Source: Bryobacterales bacterium
Lineage (GTDB): Bacteria; Acidobacteriota; Terriglobia; Bryobacterales; Bryobacteraceae
Length of the DNA: 64,000 nucleotides
Reading direction: 5' to 3'
Assembly: GCA_003136575.1 (NCBI GenBank)
Contig: PLEX01000197.1
Span: forward strand, 1 to 64,000
Within the stretch, counting starts at the first letter, position 1; each line of letters starts with the position of its first letter. The translations under genes were made by a program, and so were the position numbers. The notes beneath the pieces are model-generated. The model was given only the letters and a program-made list of their open reading frames with translations. It did no database searches and was not told the DNA's origin. This document shows, in pieces, positions 18,561 through 27,992 of the stretch.

Positions 18561-19748
18561 GTGGGCATGCGCGTTCTCCCGATTCTCGCCGCCGGATTCG
18601 CCGCCGCCGTCACGCTACTCGCCCAGCCGTTCTATAAAAGCGAACTGATCTTCCCGCTCGAAAAGATCCACAACCATTCGTCGTCGATCGTCGAACTGCC
18701 AAATGGCGATCTGCTCGTCTGCTGGTTTCACGGCTCCGGTGAACGGACGGCGGACGATGTCGTGATCAACGCCGCGCGCTTCATTCAGAAGACCGGCAAG
18801 TGGAGCACGCCGTTCATCATCGCCGATACGCCCGGATTTCCCGATACGAATCCGACCATGTTCATCGATTCAAAGCAGCGTCTCTTCCTGCTGTGGCCGA
18901 CGATTATCGCGCACCAATGGGAGACCGCGCTTATGAAGTACAAGATCTCCACAGACTACCAGCAGGAATCCGGCCCGCCGAAGTGGGAACATCAGGACAA
19001 CATTCTCCTCATTCCGAAGAACATCTCCGCGAAGACCCGCGAGGTGTTCGGGAAGATCGCGGAGACCAATACTCCGGAAGGCGCAAGAGCTAAGAAGCTC
19101 ATCGAGCATGCCGACGATATGTACTTCTCCCGCATGGGCTGGTTCACTCGCACGCATCCGCAGGAACTGCCGTCCGGACGCATTCTGGTGCCGATGTATT
19201 CGGATGGTTACTCGTTCGGCATCATGGCGATCAGCGACGACGGCGGCTACACATGGAACGCGAGCGAGCCGATCGTCGGTGTCGGCGGCATCCAGCCTTC
19301 GGTAGTCCGCAAGAACGACGGCACGCTGGTGGCGTACCTCCGGGATAACGGCCCGCCGCCGAAGCGAGCGCAATTCAGCTACTCGAAAGACGACGGCGTG
19401 TCATGGGTGCCTGCGGCCGACACCGAGATTCTGAACCCCGGGACCAGCCTTGAGGTAATCCGGCTGCGCAACGGCGACTGGATCATGGCGTACAACGATC
19501 TCGAAGACAAGCGTTACTCGCTGGTGGCCGCGATTTCGGACGACGAAGGCAAAACCTGGAAATGGCGGCGGCACCTGGACGGCGACCCAACGAAGCCGGT
19601 GTCGAACGAATACCATTACCCGTCCGTGATCCAGGCGAAGGATGGCACGATCCACATCACCTATAGCTACTTTGTAGCCGAAGGCAAATCGATCAAACAC
19701 GTGCAGCTATCGGAAGACTGGGTGAAGGCCGGCGATCCGGTTAGGTGA
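18561..19748 (+). CDS. Secreted sialidase/BNR-repeat (Asp-box) hydrolase
   Basis: Asp boxes SDDGGYTW, SKDDGVSW, SDDEGKTW; signal peptide. Confidence 0.85.
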   Translation: MGMRVLPILAAGFAAAVTLLAQPFYKSELIFPLEKIHNHSSSIVELPNGDLLVCWFHGSGERTADDVVINAARFIQKTGKWSTPFIIADTPGFPDTNPTMFIDSKQRLFLLWPTIIAHQWETALMKYKISTDYQQESGPPKWEHQDNILLIPKNISAKTREVFGKIAETNTPEGARAKKLIEHADDMYFSRMGWFTRTHPQELPSGRILVPMYSDGYSFGIMAISDDGGYTWNASEPIVGVGGIQPSVVRKNDGTLVAYLRDNGPPPKRAQFSYSKDDGVSWVPAADTEILNPGTSLEVIRLRNGDWIMAYNDLEDKRYSLVAAISDDEGKTWKWRRHLDGDPTKPVSNEYHYPSVIQAKDGTIHITYSYFVAEGKSIKHVQLSEDWVKAGDPVR

Positions 19749-19761
19749 GAGAATTTCGCGT

Positions 19762-20322
19762 ATGGGAAAGCCGGTAACGCTACTCGAAAGTTTGTGCGCA
19801 CACGCTCTGTCGTTCGACGCGCAGTCCATTTCAGTGGAGTACAAAGGTGGCCGGGAATGGGTGTTCATGAATCACGCCGGCATCGCCACCGGGATCGCCA
19901 ACTACGCCAGCTCCGGAACCGACGCGAAGGAATTGCACTCGAATCTTTACGCTGCCGCGAAGAAACCGGTCCGCACGGCGATTGAGGGAAAGGTGTACAT
20001 TCTGAGAGTCCGCACCTTCGACAGTTTTGGCGAGGACGCCTTCGAGGTCACAATCGAGCCCGCGCCGAAGCTCGATCCGTCCGTAGCGCCACGTTTCACG
20101 CCAAAACAGGGCCAATATCTGGCCTACATTCACCACTACACGAAGATTCACCGTCAAGCTCCCGCCGAAACCGATTTACAGCGCTACTTTCAGGTCTCCC
20201 CGCCCTCGATTCACGAGATGATCAAGACGCTGGAACGTAACGGACTCATCGAAAAAACGCCCGGGCAAGCCAGGTCGATTCGTTTGCTGGTAAAATCGGA
20301 ACACTTGCCGCAATTGGAGTAG
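19762..20322 (+). CDS. Protein with C-terminal LexA/MarR-like winged helix-turn-helix
   Basis: FTPKQGQYLAYIHHYTKIHRQAPAETDLQRYFQVSPPSIHEMIKTLERNGLIEKTPGQARSIRL. Confidence 0.7.
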   Translation: MGKPVTLLESLCAHALSFDAQSISVEYKGGREWVFMNHAGIATGIANYASSGTDAKELHSNLYAAAKKPVRTAIEGKVYILRVRTFDSFGEDAFEVTIEPAPKLDPSVAPRFTPKQGQYLAYIHHYTKIHRQAPAETDLQRYFQVSPPSIHEMIKTLERNGLIEKTPGQARSIRLLVKSEHLPQLE

Positions 20323-20336
20323 CGCGTGGCCCAATA

Positions 20337-21557
20337 TCAGGCCGTGTTTGCGCCCCGCGGCGTCAGCGGCCCCATCAGCGTCCACATCACCAGCGCGCAG
20401 ATCAGCGGTAAGATGCCAAAGCCGATAAAGACCGGCGTGTACGAGTAATGGTCCACCACCCAACCCGTGATGAGCGTGAAGACCATGCCACCAAATCCCG
20501 ACCCCATGCTGCCCAGCCCGTAAACCGACGCCACCGCGTTCTGAGGGAACACATCGCCTGGCATCGCCAGCATGTTGGCGAGACAACCCGTGTACCCGGC
20601 CATTGCCACGGAGACAAGCGCGATGGACAGCCATGTATTCTGCACAAGCACGGCCGGAATCGCCGAAGTCATCAGCGCGGCGAAGAAAGTCACGGACCCC
20701 TTCCGTGTCACGGTGATCGATACATTCCGCTTCAGCAGCCACGCCGACAGCGCACCACCCGCGAAATTCCCCGCACCCGCCACCACGAATGGAATCCACG
20801 CGAACTTGCCGATCGCCGCCATGTCGAAGTGCCGCGCGTTCTTCAGATATTCCGGAAACCAGAAGATGTAGAAGTACCAAACCGGATCCATGAAAATCTT
20901 CGATAGCAGAAAGGCCCATACGAAACGCACCCGTAGGGTCTCGCGAAATGGCATGCGGGTCTCGGCCTCCGGAGGCTCGCCCGGCGCAATAGCTGGCGTC
21001 CGGTAAATCGGCCACCAGAACAGCAGCCAGAGAAATCCCGCGGCCCCCACGGCGAAAAACGCGGTACGCCAACCGAACGTCAGCAGGATGAACGCAACTA
21101 TCGGCGGAGCGAGGATAGCGCCCACCGACGACCCGCTGTTAAAGATTCCGCAAGCCATGGCGCGCTCGCGCGGCGGAAACCACTCGGAAACGACTTTAAC
21201 CCCCGCAGGCCAGTTCCCCGCTTCGCCGACACCCAGCAGGAAACGAAACGCACCCAGACTCCACACGCCGCGCGCAAAGGCATGTAAAACCGCCGCAGCG
21301 CTCCACCAGCCAATGCACAGCGCGTAACCGATCCGCGTGCCCAGCTTGTCGATCAGCGGCCCGGAGACGCCGTTCATGATCGTGTACGCCAGCATGAACG
21401 CGAACACCACGCGCGAGTACTCCACATTGCTCATGTGGAATTGCTCGCGCAGAACGGGCGCGGCGACGGAAAGCGTCTGCCGGTCGAGATAGTTGATCAC
21501 CGTCGCCCAGAAGGCGAGGCTGATCATCAGCCAGCGGCGCGACGAAAGCTGCTGCAC
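20337..21557 (-). CDS. MFS transporter (ExuT/hexuronate-like)
   Basis: RRWLMISLAFWATVINYLDRQTLSVAAPVLREQF; LGVGEAGNWPAGVKVVSEWFPPRERAMACGIFNSGSSVGAI. Confidence 0.9.
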   Translation of the reverse strand: MQQLSSRRWLMISLAFWATVINYLDRQTLSVAAPVLREQFHMSNVEYSRVVFAFMLAYTIMNGVSGPLIDKLGTRIGYALCIGWWSAAAVLHAFARGVWSLGAFRFLLGVGEAGNWPAGVKVVSEWFPPRERAMACGIFNSGSSVGAILAPPIVAFILLTFGWRTAFFAVGAAGFLWLLFWWPIYRTPAIAPGEPPEAETRMPFRETLRVRFVWAFLLSKIFMDPVWYFYIFWFPEYLKNARHFDMAAIGKFAWIPFVVAGAGNFAGGALSAWLLKRNVSITVTRKGSVTFFAALMTSAIPAVLVQNTWLSIALVSVAMAGYTGCLANMLAMPGDVFPQNAVASVYGLGSMGSGFGGMVFTLITGWVVDHYSYTPVFIGFGILPLICALVMWTLMGPLTPRGANTA

Positions 21558-21560
21558 GAA

Positions 21561-22619
21561 CTATTTGGCGCTCAGCGCGAGCTTCTGCACACGCCAGTTG
21601 CCAAGTTCGCCCACGTAGAGTTCCGTGTTTCCGCGGCAATCGATCGCATTGACGGTGCCAAACTCGCCGGGAAGTTTACCCGCTCTCCCGAACTTTCCGA
21701 GCACCTTCCCATCGAGTTCCAGGCGGTAGATCTCGCCGCCGTTATCGATATCGTTCACCGGGTTCGAGTTCGAGCTGTAGAGGTACTGGTGCGCGCCCGG
21801 CGTAATGCAGACCGCCGCAGGGGACCGGATATTCGCTATCTGGCTCTTATAGTTGCCATCGCCATCGAAAATCTGGATCCGTTTGTTACCCGTATCGGCG
21901 ACATAAACATTACCCTGCGCGTCGATCGCGATTCCATGCGCGGTATCGAACTGGCCGTTGGCCGTGCCGCGCGAACCCCAGGACTTGATGAACTTGCCAT
22001 TCTTATCGAACTTGGCGATCCGCGCGTTACCGAAGCCGTCGGCGACGTAGATGTTGCCGGCCGCATCCCACGCCACGTCGGTGGGCCGAACGAACAGATC
22101 GGCCTGCTGACCCGCGCCGGGAAGGCCGCCGCCGCGTCCTCCGCGACCGGAGCCGAGTGGAGGAGCCGGAACCGTCTCCGCTTCGGCCTTGCGGCCCAGG
22201 AGCAACTGCACGCGGCCGTTCGGGTCGAACTTGATCACCATGCTGGACATCTGGTCCACAATCCAGACGTTGTCCTGCGGGTCCACCCGCACCTGCTGCG
22301 CGACCAGGAAACCGTACGAGTCCTGCCCGATTTCGCGAACGAATTTACCGGTCTTATCGAACTGAACCAGCCGCGATCCGCCGTGAGCGAAGGGGCGGGC
22401 CGTGCCGATCGTAATCGTCGGGTGGCCGGTGCGCGTGTACACGAAAACGTCGCCATGCGAGTTCGTGGCTACGCCGGCGGCTTCGCCGAGCGCGATGTTA
22501 TCCGGGAATTTCAGCGGCTCGGGGTCCGACTTAAATTGAATGTCCGACGTACTCTGCGCCACCAGCATCACACCGCCGAAGATTGAACAAGCGAGAACTG
22601 CTTTGGAAAGGTTTCTCAT
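21561..22619 (-). CDS. Secreted NHL-repeat beta-propeller protein
   Basis: Repeated NHL-type units, e.g. PTDVAWDAAGNIYVADGFGNARIAKFDKNGKFIKSWG. Confidence 0.87.
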   Translation of the reverse strand: MRNLSKAVLACSIFGGVMLVAQSTSDIQFKSDPEPLKFPDNIALGEAAGVATNSHGDVFVYTRTGHPTITIGTARPFAHGGSRLVQFDKTGKFVREIGQDSYGFLVAQQVRVDPQDNVWIVDQMSSMVIKFDPNGRVQLLLGRKAEAETVPAPPLGSGRGGRGGGLPGAGQQADLFVRPTDVAWDAAGNIYVADGFGNARIAKFDKNGKFIKSWGSRGTANGQFDTAHGIAIDAQGNVYVADTGNKRIQIFDGDGNYKSQIANIRSPAAVCITPGAHQYLYSSNSNPVNDIDNGGEIYRLELDGKVLGKFGRAGKLPGEFGTVNAIDCRGNTELYVGELGNWRVQKLALSAK

Positions 22620-22631
22620 GGGGTTCTCCTC

Positions 22632-23750
22632 TTACTTCGCGGCTCCCGCAGCCGGTGCTGCGGGTTTCGGCGGCGCGGGCTTGGCAGCGGCAGGCTTCGG
22701 AGCGGAAGATTTCAGAGTCGCGCCCATCAGCGGTCCGAATACCAGCTTCTGCACACGCCAGGATTCAATCTCCGCCACAAGGATCGTGTTCGGGTTTCGG
22801 CAATCGAGCATATGCGCCACCTGGAAACCACCCAGTTGTTTGCTGGCATGGCCAAACCTCCCGAGGATCGTGCCATCCAGTTCCATCTTGTAGATTTCGC
22901 CCGTCGTATCCCACGTCCCCGGCAGATTGCCGTTCGGATTTGAGTTCGACGAGTACAGATACTGGTGCGGCCCCGGCGATACGCACACCGTCCAGGAGTC
23001 GCCGATGTTTTCGTAAGTGGTCTTCGGTTCGAGGTCGTTGGTAAGAACCTGCATCCGGTGATTGGACCTGTCGGCCACATAGACGACGCCCTGCGCGTCC
23101 ACCGCGATGCCGTGCGGCAAATTGAATTGGTCTTTTCCGTTGCCGGCCTTTTCGCTGCCGATCTGCTTCAGGAAGCGTCCGTTCTTGTCGTACTTCACGA
23201 CGCGGTTGTTGCCGTAGCCATCGGAGACGAAGATGTTGCCCTGCGTGTCCCACGCGACATCGGTGGGGCGGCTGAATGTGTACTTCCCCGCGGGCGGCGC
23301 CGGTCCGTTCGACGTTGCGACTGCGCCCGCCACAACTTCCGGCCTGTGCCCAAGCACCATGACGACATGGCCCGCGGGATTGAACTTGATCACGGTATTG
23401 CTGCCTTCATCGACCACCCAGATGTTATCGGCCGAATCGACGCGAACCGAGTGCGCGAATTCAAATCCGTAATTTCCGACACCTATCTCGCGCACGAAAT
23501 TGCCTGTCTGGTCGAATTCGAACAGCCGCGTGTTGGCGCTGCGCGTGTAGACGAAGACGTGGCCCTTCGAGTTCGTCGCGACGCCCATCGATTCGCCGAG
23601 GTACAACCCGGCGGGCAGCTTCAGAAAGTCGGGCACGGATTCGTAGGGGATCTCGGGAACGTTTTGCGCTTTTGCCTTCTGCGCGAATGCCGAACTGGCA
23701 GGGGCCAGCAGCAGGCACGCGATGCACAGCGCGGGATTTGGTCTACGCAT
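22632..23750 (-). CDS. Secreted NHL-repeat beta-propeller protein, paralog of the neighbour
   Basis: PTDVAWDTQGNIFVSDGYGNNRVVKYDKNGRFLKQIG; same domain order as 21561-22619. Confidence 0.87.
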   Translation of the reverse strand: MRRPNPALCIACLLLAPASSAFAQKAKAQNVPEIPYESVPDFLKLPAGLYLGESMGVATNSKGHVFVYTRSANTRLFEFDQTGNFVREIGVGNYGFEFAHSVRVDSADNIWVVDEGSNTVIKFNPAGHVVMVLGHRPEVVAGAVATSNGPAPPAGKYTFSRPTDVAWDTQGNIFVSDGYGNNRVVKYDKNGRFLKQIGSEKAGNGKDQFNLPHGIAVDAQGVVYVADRSNHRMQVLTNDLEPKTTYENIGDSWTVCVSPGPHQYLYSSNSNPNGNLPGTWDTTGEIYKMELDGTILGRFGHASKQLGGFQVAHMLDCRNPNTILVAEIESWRVQKLVFGPLMGATLKSSAPKPAAAKPAPPKPAAPAAGAAK

Positions 23751-23951
23751 AAATGAACTCCTTGCCGATCGAGGGCATGGAGTGCATTATATACACTGAT
23801 CCCGGTCCAACTGGGTTCCGATTCCACCGGTTTTCCGTGTAGGGACCACCCGATGGGCCTCAGTCACTGAATAGCCCGATCCGAGAGCCCCGCAAAACGC
23901 CAGTACCAAATGTTGCAGGGAAGCGGCTTTCGGGTCCGGGGTGTATCTTAA

Positions 23952-25541
23952 GTGAAAGCAATGAAGCCAATAGGAGCCATGGTACCGTTATCCCGCAGAG
24001 ACATGCTGGCGCTTCCCGTGTTTGCGCAGACGCTGGCCCAACTGGCGTCGGGCGCGACGACCGCGAAGCCACGGCCGAACATTCTGTTCATCATGACCGA
24101 CGACCACACGACTCAGGCGATGAGTTGCTATGGCAGCCGGATCAATCAGACGCCGAATCTGGACCGCATCGCGAACGAGGGGATCCGGATGGATCGTGTG
24201 TTCTGCACGAATTCGATCTGCACGCCAAGCCGCGCGACGATTCTGACGGGCAAATACAGCCACATGAACGGCGTGCCGGTTTTCAACAGGTTCGACGGGT
24301 CGCAGCCGACGGTCGCGAAGATGCTGCAGAGCGCCGGTTATTATACGGCGATGATCGGCAAGTGGCATCTGGGGAGCGACCCCACAGGTTTCGATTACTG
24401 GAACATTCTGCCCGGGCAGGGCGTGTATATCGATCCGACACTCTACGACAAGGACGGCTCGCAGATCTATAAGGGCTATGCCACGGACATCATCGCCGAT
24501 ATCACGATCGATACGCTGAAGAACCGACCGAAGGATAAGCCGTTCTTCATGATGTCGCACCACAAGGCGCCGCACCGTGAGTGGACGCCGGACGAAAAGC
24601 ACCGCAAGCAGTTCGAGGGGAAACACATTCCGGAGCCCGTGACGCTGCGGGACGATTACGCGGGGAGAACGGATGCGCTGCATGAGCAGCAGCAGTCGGT
24701 CTTCCGCGATCTCACACGGAATGATCTCAAGCTGATTCCGCCGCCGGGGCTTTCCGCCGCGGACCGGAACAAGTGGCTGGCGGTGAAGCCGACCGAGGTG
24801 GAGATCGTAGTGGACGGCCAGCGAAAGGTGCTCACGGGAAAAGAACTCGAGGATTGGAAATACCAGCGCTACATGCAGGATTACCTGGCTTGCGTCCAGA
24901 GCGTGGACGACAACGTGGGGCGTGTGCTGGACTGGCTGGATGCGAACGGGCTGAGAGAGAACACGATCGTGATTTATACCAGCGATCAGGGGTTCTTCCT
25001 CGGCGAGCACGGGCTGTTCGACAAGCGCTTTATGTACGAAGAGGCGCTGCGCATGCCGTTTGTGGCGCGGTGGCCTGGTGTTATCCACGCCGGAAGCACG
25101 GCCCGGGCCATCGGGATCAACTGCGATTTCGCGCCGACTTTTCTCGACGCGGCGGGACTGCCGACGCCGGCGGACATGCAGGGCCGGAGCTATCTGCCCA
25201 TATGGAAGGGGCATGTGCCGGGGGACTGGCGTCATGCCATGTATTACCGCTACTATCACGATCCGGGCGACCACAACACGAGGGCGCATTACGGGATCCG
25301 GACGGAGACGCACAAGCTGATCTACTTCTGGAAGAAAGATCAGTGGGAGTGCTACGACCTGAGAAAAGATCCGCTCGAGATGCACAACATCTACACAGAT
25401 CCGTCGCAGCAGAAGGTCGTGGCCGCGCTGAAGGAGCAACTGCTGGCGCTCAAGAAGCAGGTGAAGGATGATGATCAGTTTGCGAACGAGCAGCCGAATG
25501 ATTCGTCTTATGTGCAGGCGCCGCCCCCGAAGAAGATATAG
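23952..25541 (+). CDS. Sulfatase (arylsulfatase family)
   Basis: PNILFIMTDDHTTQAMSCYGS; CTPSRATILTGKY formylglycine signature. Confidence 0.93.
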   Translation: MKAMKPIGAMVPLSRRDMLALPVFAQTLAQLASGATTAKPRPNILFIMTDDHTTQAMSCYGSRINQTPNLDRIANEGIRMDRVFCTNSICTPSRATILTGKYSHMNGVPVFNRFDGSQPTVAKMLQSAGYYTAMIGKWHLGSDPTGFDYWNILPGQGVYIDPTLYDKDGSQIYKGYATDIIADITIDTLKNRPKDKPFFMMSHHKAPHREWTPDEKHRKQFEGKHIPEPVTLRDDYAGRTDALHEQQQSVFRDLTRNDLKLIPPPGLSAADRNKWLAVKPTEVEIVVDGQRKVLTGKELEDWKYQRYMQDYLACVQSVDDNVGRVLDWLDANGLRENTIVIYTSDQGFFLGEHGLFDKRFMYEEALRMPFVARWPGVIHAGSTARAIGINCDFAPTFLDAAGLPTPADMQGRSYLPIWKGHVPGDWRHAMYYRYYHDPGDHNTRAHYGIRTETHKLIYFWKKDQWECYDLRKDPLEMHNIYTDPSQQKVVAALKEQLLALKKQVKDDDQFANEQPNDSSYVQAPPPKKI

Positions 25542-25585
25542 CGGGCAATCGCGACGCGCCCGCAACGGCGTATCCACGACATAGA

Positions 25586-25979
25586 TCAGCTGAACCGGTG
25601 CCTTTGCATTGATTCCCGCTGACCGGGCGTCAGCGCGCCAGCCCGGAGATCGCCAGCCACGACAGGCGCCAGCAGGTTACCGACGGCGTCGTATAGATAA
25701 ACGCCCTCGCTCAGGGCGACGTAAAGGTCAATCTGCTGCGAGTTGCTGGCCGACGCGGCGGTTCTGCCCGGAATTCCAAACGGACCTTTCATGCGATTCA
25801 CGCCGTACGCGGCCCACTGAAGATTCGAAAGCAACCGCAGCGGCAGCGGTGTCAGGCCGATCTCCCGCGTGGTCATTCGCTTCTTGCAGCGCGGAGAAGA
25901 CTGAGGTATCGACGTAATTCGACGGTGCGGGCAGTGGAATGGCGGGCAAGCTCTTTGGCTCACGAGTCAGCGTATTCAC
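25586..25979 (-). pseudogene. Frameshifted, truncated nitroreductase (SagB-type) remnant
   Basis: Frame 1 SLPAIPLPAPSNYVDTSVFSALQE; frame 2 KKRMTTREIGLTPLPLRLLSNLQWAAYGVNR...IDLYVALSEGVYLYDAVGNLLAPVVAGDLRA, then stop. Confidence 0.6.
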
Positions 25980-26001
25980 CGTTGTGGCCTTTCCGGATCG
26001 T

Positions 26002-26469
26002 TCACTGTCTCAACGGAGGAGTCGGCGTAAAGGTTTTCAATGCCGCGTCGATCTCGTCCTGTGACGGCGCGTGCGAGAGCAGCTGAATATTGTCCCGGGC
26101 AAAGCTGTTTCCGTTGATCGGAACGATGGCCCCCACCGTTTCTCTCAGGCAGTTCGCCGTAATAGCCACTACCCATTTCCCGTTCGCGCCCCACTCCCGG
26201 TTGACCGCGAACACGCCCGATGGCTGCGGTGCCGAGAGATGCAGCGCCACAGACCGGTGCGTACTGTCTATCGCCGTGGCCGTCACCTGCGCCTTGGACA
26301 ACTCAACGCAACCGTTTACGCGGAAGATGAACTGCGAGGTCTTCAGCGCAAAGTCCTGTCCCGCAACCGGACTGCCGATCGTTAGCGAGAGGCCCTGGCC
26401 GAAAACAGGCGCGACGAAGGCCGCTAACGGGATCACGCAACTGAGAATTCTCTTCATAGTGGTCACCAA
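26002..26469 (-). CDS. Small secreted hypothetical protein (start probably 26457)
   Basis: Signal peptide MKRILSCVIPLAAFVAPVFGQG; same strand, 7-bp overlap with FecR-like gene. Confidence 0.6.
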   Translation of the reverse strand: MVTTMKRILSCVIPLAAFVAPVFGQGLSLTIGSPVAGQDFALKTSQFIFRVNGCVELSKAQVTATAIDSTHRSVALHLSAPQPSGVFAVNREWGANGKWVVAITANCLRETVGAIVPINGNSFARDNIQLLSHAPSQDEIDAALKTFTPTPPLRQ

Positions 26470-27416
26470 CTCCAGGCTAATTCATCTTTCCATACTTTCA
26501 GGGTCTGTGGATCGAGCGTCAGTACCTTGTCGCGCGTAACGCCGGACGGGGGAGCTGCGAAGGAAACCATACGCTCGTAAACAAGGGGCCTCTGCGATAC
26601 GTCCACGCGGGCCAGCAGATGCCACAAAGTCAGCGTGTCACGCGGCCTGGCGCTGTCCAGAATCGTGCGGAGCGCAGACGCGCCTCCGCCCGAGAAATCG
26701 AAGTCGTCGAGCGCGGCCACCAGGTCCTTCGCTGCGTCCTCGAAAAATGGCGTCCCCGGGCCAGTTCCGGCCCGCGTCCGGCAATTCGCGCCGGCCGGAA
26801 CCAGCGACTCGCGTCCCTGCCAGTCAAACGACACCCAGCCGAGGGTCACACGCAGGAGACCGTTGCCTTTGTCGTCCACGTTCATCCGATACTGACAGCC
26901 AAGGTCGACGGCGGTCGCGGATCGCGTCTCAACGAAGAATAGCTTTGGCGGTGCCGATATCGTCGCAGCGATTTCGCCGCGTTCGAGAAGGAGACGGTGT
27001 TCGTTTGGCCGGGTGGTTACGACGCGGAGCCGCGTATCGGGCTCAACCTCCACCGTCCCGATGGTCCCCACGCGGACTTCGGCTCTTGAGGATGCGTCTG
27101 TTTGCAGCCATTCTCCGGCGCCGATGCTCTCCGAGCGTGGAGCCAATGAGCCACTTACACGAACTACGTCCCATCGAACACGATGCACCCGATACCACGA
27201 CCAGGTAATCGCGTACAAGAGCAGAATTGTCGCCGGGAGCAGCGCCCAACGCCAGCTGGGGCGCTTCACGCGCACGGCTGCGGCTTTCGGCGCGTCGAGC
27301 GAAGCTTCGATTGCGGTCCTGATCGCGTCGGGCGCTTTTGCCATCGGCAGATGCGCCAGCGCGCTCGATGCTATCTTTTCGTGCTCGCCGGGATGCGTTG
27401 ACCGTCTGAACATCAC
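26463..27416 (-). CDS. FecR-like membrane protein (putative anti-sigma/regulator)
   Basis: One TM helix (WALLPATILLLYAITW) followed by FecR-like DASSRAEVRVGTIGTVEVEPDTRLRVV; overlaps sigma-factor stop. Confidence 0.75.
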   Translation of the reverse strand: MMFRRSTHPGEHEKIASSALAHLPMAKAPDAIRTAIEASLDAPKAAAVRVKRPSWRWALLPATILLLYAITWSWYRVHRVRWDVVRVSGSLAPRSESIGAGEWLQTDASSRAEVRVGTIGTVEVEPDTRLRVVTTRPNEHRLLLERGEIAATISAPPKLFFVETRSATAVDLGCQYRMNVDDKGNGLLRVTLGWVSFDWQGRESLVPAGANCRTRAGTGPGTPFFEDAAKDLVAALDDFDFSGGGASALRTILDSARPRDTLTLWHLLARVDVSQRPLVYERMVSFAAPPSGVTRDKVLTLDPQTLKVWKDELAWSW

Positions 27417-27970
27417 GGCCTCCCGCCTGGCGTAAGCAGTTTGCAGAGCATTCGGTGCCCACGGCTCAATCGCGATGCCACGGTACCCATGGAGCAGTTC
27501 AACGTTGCAGCCATCTCCTCGTAAGATAATTCCTCGAAATGGCGCAATAAAATGGGCAGGCGGAACTTTGGCGGCAGCTGGGAAACAGCCCGTTGCACGG
27601 CTCTCGCCGCCTCTCCACGCATCAAGTCTTCCTCCTGATTTGCCGCGCTCACCCGAGCGATGCGTGCTTCCGGCTGGAGGTTCCGGGCCCGTGCCGCCTT
27701 TCCCCGCGAACCGTCAAGGCAGGAATTGCGGACCAACCGGTAGAGCCAGGTCGAGAAGAGGGCATCGCCGCGAAAGCTCTCCATGCCCGCATAGAGTTTT
27801 ACAAAAACCTCTTGCGTCACGTCGGCTGCGTCGGCCTCATTGCCGTGGAAGAAATACAGGCTGATTGAATACACCTTGTCCCGGTAAGACTCGTAGAGCG
27901 CACGGAAGGCGTCCCGGTCGCCGCGGCGGCAGGCCTCTATGATGCCGGCGTCGATTTCGCGATCGGCCAC
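27413..27970 (-). CDS. ECF-type RNA polymerase sigma factor
   Basis: DAADVTQEVFVKLYAGMESFRGDALFSTWLYRLVRNSCLD; LSYEEMAATLNCSMGTVASRLSRGHRML. Confidence 0.9.
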   Translation of the reverse strand: MADREIDAGIIEACRRGDRDAFRALYESYRDKVYSISLYFFHGNEADAADVTQEVFVKLYAGMESFRGDALFSTWLYRLVRNSCLDGSRGKAARARNLQPEARIARVSAANQEEDLMRGEAARAVQRAVSQLPPKFRLPILLRHFEELSYEEMAATLNCSMGTVASRLSRGHRMLCKLLTPGGRP

Positions 27971-27992
27971 GCTCCACGTATCTTATACGGAG

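Noticed and set aside
25541-25563. GCGGGC...GCCCGC after the sulfatase stop as terminator
   Set aside because: Large loop and no T-tract; too weak to call.
23988-25577. 529-aa minus-strand ORF
   Set aside because: Exact antisense shadow of the sulfatase gene, whose catalytic motifs are intact.
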